A DNA stretch of 36,167 bases from Thermodesulfatator sp. GTDB lineage: Bacteria > Desulfobacterota > Thermodesulfobacteria > Thermodesulfobacteriales > Thermodesulfobacteriaceae. Where the stretch lies: contig JAMOQE010000053.1 of NCBI GenBank assembly GCA_027064165.1, positions 1 through 36,167 on the forward strand, in the 5' to 3' direction. The position numbers and the translations under genes were made by a program. The notes under the pieces are model-generated. The model made no database searches, was not told the origin of the DNA, and was given only the letters and a program-made list of their open reading frames with translations. Positions 34,097 through 36,167 of the stretch are shown in pieces (within the stretch, counting starts at the first letter, position 1; every line of letters starts with the position of its first letter).

Positions 34097-34131
34097 CACC
34101 AAAATTTTATAAAAACAAGGGGGAATTCAAA

Positions 34132-34932
34132 TTAAAAAATATGTTCTTCTGCAGGAAATTTTTTCTCCTTAGCCTCCTTTACATAGCTAGAAACCGCACT
34201 TTTAAGTTCTTCAAAACCATTAAAGTATCTTTTCACAAATTTTGGTCTGAAGTCCGGGAAAAGTCCCACCACATCGTGGAAGACAAGAATCTGGCCATCT
34301 GTATATCTTCCAGCCCCAATGCCAATGGTGGGAATTTTAAGCTTCTGGGTTATTTCTTTTGCAAGGACTTCTGGCACACACTCAAGGACAATGGCAAAGG
34401 CCCCTGCCTCTTCAAGAGAAAGGGCATCTTCTATAAGCTTCTTTGCAGTTTCTTCATCCCTTCCCTGTACTTTTAAACCTCCAAGCTCAGTTGCCCTCTG
34501 AGGAGTAAGGCCAATGTGGCCCATCACAGGAATTCCTGCCTTAACCACTGCCTCAACCAGGTGAGACACCTCCTGCCCCCCCTCAAGCTTTACTGCGTGA
34601 CATCTTCCCTCCTTCAAAAACCTTCCTGCATTGTAAATTGCCTGCTCCCTAGAGACCTGGTAAGACAGAAATGGCAGATCCCCAATTCGCAGAGTATTAG
34701 GAGCACCCCTGCTTACAGCCCTTGCAAAAATAAGCATCTCCTCCATCTCCACCTGATAGGTATCCTCCTGCCCAAGCATAACCATGCCACCAGAATCTCC
34801 TATTAAAATAAAATCAACTCCTGCCTCTTCCACAACTCTGGCAGAAGTGTAATCATAAGCCGTTATACCTACGATTACTTCCTTTCCCTTTTTCTGGACA
34901 AGTGCTTTAGGGCTTTTTTTAAAAAGGGACAT
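34132..34932 (-). CDS. panB: 3-methyl-2-oxobutanoate hydroxymethyltransferase
   Basis: PanB makes ketopantoate from ketoisovalerate and methylene-tetrahydrofolate, the first step to pantothenate and CoA. The 266-residue protein has ITAYDYTSARVVEEAGVD (23-40), the metal Asp D46 in LIGDSGGMVMLG (usual form GDSLGMV), AVKLEGG with the catalytic-site Glu, VMGHIGLTPQ and TIGIGAGRYTDGQILVFHDVVG. Length is standard. It stands alone without panC or panD. Confidence 0.96.
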   Translation of the reverse strand: MSLFKKSPKALVQKKGKEVIVGITAYDYTSARVVEEAGVDFILIGDSGGMVMLGQEDTYQVEMEEMLIFARAVSRGAPNTLRIGDLPFLSYQVSREQAIYNAGRFLKEGRCHAVKLEGGQEVSHLVEAVVKAGIPVMGHIGLTPQRATELGGLKVQGRDEETAKKLIEDALSLEEAGAFAIVLECVPEVLAKEITQKLKIPTIGIGAGRYTDGQILVFHDVVGLFPDFRPKFVKRYFNGFEELKSAVSSYVKEAKEKKFPAEEHIF

Positions 34933-34974
34933 ACGCTACCCTCCCGTTATAAAGTTGAATACTTTATAAAAGTG

Positions 34975-35244
34975 TTAATATACCTCTTCGTGAGAACCTA
35001 TGTCTATAAGCTGTATTTCTTTATCGGATATAAACCTAAAAATTACTCTGCAATCATAAGCAACTTTAAATGCATATAATCCAGAAAGTTTCCCTGTTAA
35101 TTTATGGGTTTTTAATTTCGGATGAAAAGGATCTTCGGAAAAAAGTTCTATAGCTTCCCAAAATTTCTTTTTCAAAAATTCATTATTGCTTATGCGCTTT
35201 TTGTAAGCCTTTTTAAATCCTTTATCCCATACAAAATTGATCAT
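34975..35244 (-). CDS. RelE/YafQ-type mRNA interferase toxin
   Basis: The 89-residue protein has the RelE/ParE fold pattern: WDKGFKKAYKKRISNNE at the start, HPKLKTHKLTGKLSGLYAFKVAYDCRVIFRF (about 46-77, given in part) and a C-terminal LIDIGSHEEVY, as in YafQ-type toxins that cut mRNA on the ribosome. Its ATG overlaps the upstream antitoxin stop (four bases). The pair sits between ruvB and panB. AT-rich codons differ from both neighbours. Confidence 0.88.
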   Translation of the reverse strand: MINFVWDKGFKKAYKKRISNNEFLKKKFWEAIELFSEDPFHPKLKTHKLTGKLSGLYAFKVAYDCRVIFRFISDKEIQLIDIGSHEEVY

Positions 35245-35450
35245 TTTTCTAGATCCTCAAAAAGTTCTTTCAAAGTTCCTTTTTTCACATCTCCTTTAAG
35301 ATAGTTTTCATAGGCTTCTTTCGCTCTTTCGCTAATTTTTTCTCTTCTAATTTCCACAAGTTGCTTTTTTAACAAATCAAACACAAATTCTTTATCCTCT
35401 ATTTCTAATTTCTCAAAGCTCTCAATTACTGTATTTACTAAATCTGCCAT
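35241..35450 (-). CDS. Antitoxin of the RelE/YafQ-type pair
   Basis: With ATG 35450 the protein is 69 residues, acidic and helical (ESFEKLEIEDKEFVFDLLKKQL), ending GTLKELFEDLEK, a toxin-wrapping type of tail. I prefer this start because GGGAGGGG lies eight bases before it; a start at 35486 would add 12 unlikely residues. No clear DNA-binding domain is seen, so the family is not certain; the antitoxin role follows from the overlap with the toxin gene. Confidence 0.8.
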   Translation of the reverse strand: MADLVNTVIESFEKLEIEDKEFVFDLLKKQLVEIRREKISERAKEAYENYLKGDVKKGTLKELFEDLEK

Positions 35451-35491
35451 TTTTCTACCCCTCCCACCACTAAGCTTTTTATTCAAAAATT

Positions 35492-36167
35492 TTATTTAAG
35501 TCGCTCTTTTAAATAAGCGTATCCCTTCTGGGTAAGCACTCTGCCTTTTCTTGTCCTAGCAATAAGGCCAAGCCTTATAAGGGCTGGTTCATAAAGGGTC
35601 TCAAGCTCTTCGGGAGAGATGTTTGCAGAGAGAGCAAGAGAAGTGAGCCCAACCGGTCCTCCTTTAAACTCCTGATAAAGCGTAAGGAGACATCTTCTGT
35701 CTTCTGGTGTAAGGCCCCACTCATCAATCTCAAGGATCTTAAAAAAACGCTTAAGTTCCTCAAGCCCGATTTTAAGTGGTTTCTCCTGAGCTGAGGACAA
35801 AAAGGCAAATTCTTTTAGTTTTTTTAAAAGATTTATAGCCTGCCTTGGCACACCCTTTGAAGCCCTGGCAATAAGCCTTCTTGCCTCCTCCTCAATTTCT
35901 ATACCCCATTTTTCAGCCAGCCTCCTAACAACTTCCATAAGCTCTTCTTCAGAATAATAATCCAGCTTGAAAAACAGGGTAAACCTATCCAAAAAAGGAC
36001 CAAGACATAAATTAGGTTTGTTTGTGGCTGCAATAAGGGTGAATCTGGGTATGGAAAGGCGAACAACTTTACTTGCATTTCCCTTGCCTATAACCAGGTC
36101 TAAGGCAAAGTCTTCCATGGCAGTGTAAAGAATCTCCTGACAGACTTTTGGCATTCTGTGGACCTCG
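35492..36167 (-). CDS. ruvB: Holliday junction helicase RuvB, 5' end cut by window
   Basis: RuvB is the hexameric motor for branch migration. The frame is open to base 36167: before the first Met (36154) it reads EVHR, giving the Walker B neighbourhood (D)EVHRMPKVCQE. Then AMEDFALDLVIGKG, sensor-1 region LIAATNKPNL, DRF with the arginine finger, KGVPRQAINLLKK, and the C-terminal winged helix (GPVGLTSLALSANIS; TRKGRVLTQKGYAYL). The Walker A part lies outside. The sensor-1 stretch is unusual: most RuvB read GATTR.G.L..PLRDRFG, here AATNKPNLCLGPFLDRFT. No ruvA or ruvC follows. Confidence 0.92.
   Translation of the reverse strand, partial: EVHRMPKVCQEILYTAMEDFALDLVIGKGNASKVVRLSIPRFTLIAATNKPNLCLGPFLDRFTLFFKLDYYSEEELMEVVRRLAEKWGIEIEEEARRLIARASKGVPRQAINLLKKLKEFAFLSSAQEKPLKIGLEELKRFFKILEIDEWGLTPEDRRCLLTLYQEFKGGPVGLTSLALSANISPEELETLYEPALIRLGLIARTRKGRVLTQKGYAYLKERLK

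Overview
The window reads as a chromosomal segment of a thermophilic, anaerobic-type Gram-negative bacterium. Genes for lipid A and LPS core (lpxD, a heptose-7-P kinase, a waaF-like heptosyltransferase), the pheS-pheT-ihfA-merR order, a short-intergenic AT-rich genome, Lys/Glu-rich proteins and two CRISPR arrays with GAATTGAAA-type repeats fit the Thermodesulfobacteria and relatives best. That placement is inference from gene content; there is no rRNA gene here.

Positions 1-9738 are an accessory/defence region bracketed by two CRISPR arrays with the same orientation and almost the same leader (leader 1-94 with 22 repeats at 95-1527; leader 8950-9046 with 11 repeats at 9047-9738). No cas gene is present. 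Between the arrays lie an AAA-ATPase/PD-(D/E)XK nuclease protein, small membrane and unknown proteins, a very AT-rich restriction-modification pair (a HinP1I-like endonuclease, translationally coupled to an SPPY-type amino-methyltransferase with a TRM11-like layout), a gene-poor 540-bp gap with a decayed look, and an unknown helical protein followed by a HIRAN-domain protein.

Positions 9919-12424 carry a two-gene LysO-type lysine exporter, an unknown protein running into it, and lpxD. Positions 20959-12401 form one long minus-strand run with overlapping or nearly touching genes: TumA/TumE toxin-antitoxin (tumE frameshifted), a zinc-ribbon gene with an in-frame UGA, rlmE, sbcD, dapB, an Mrp ATPase, a DUF4213/DUF364 protein, a small membrane protein, murI, a zeta-like kinase with a small partner, argD, and a SpoU methyltransferase. 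Positions 21176-27307 are plus-strand: recA, heptose kinase, a HicB/HicA-like pair, enolase, a TldE/PmbA protein and trpD. Positions 36167-27297 are minus-strand: ruvB (cut by the window end), a RelE/YafQ-type pair, panB, rpmI, rplT, pheS, pheT, ihfA-like, merR-like, truD and a heptosyltransferase.

The points most worth following are: (1) the two ends of CRISPR repeats covary across each spacer in all 31 spacers, so spacers fall into two classes and array 1 looks like a mosaic of two array types; (2) a small zinc-ribbon ORF with UGA at codon 20, followed at bacterial-SECIS distance by a perfect 7-bp hairpin with a G-first loop, which is either a new selenoprotein or a fresh nonsense mutation; (3) an 18-bp perfect palindrome that buries the ribosome-binding site of the nuclease gene next to array 1; (4) a GCGC-type endonuclease partnered with an amino-methyltransferase, with a changed residue in the expected active-site motif.
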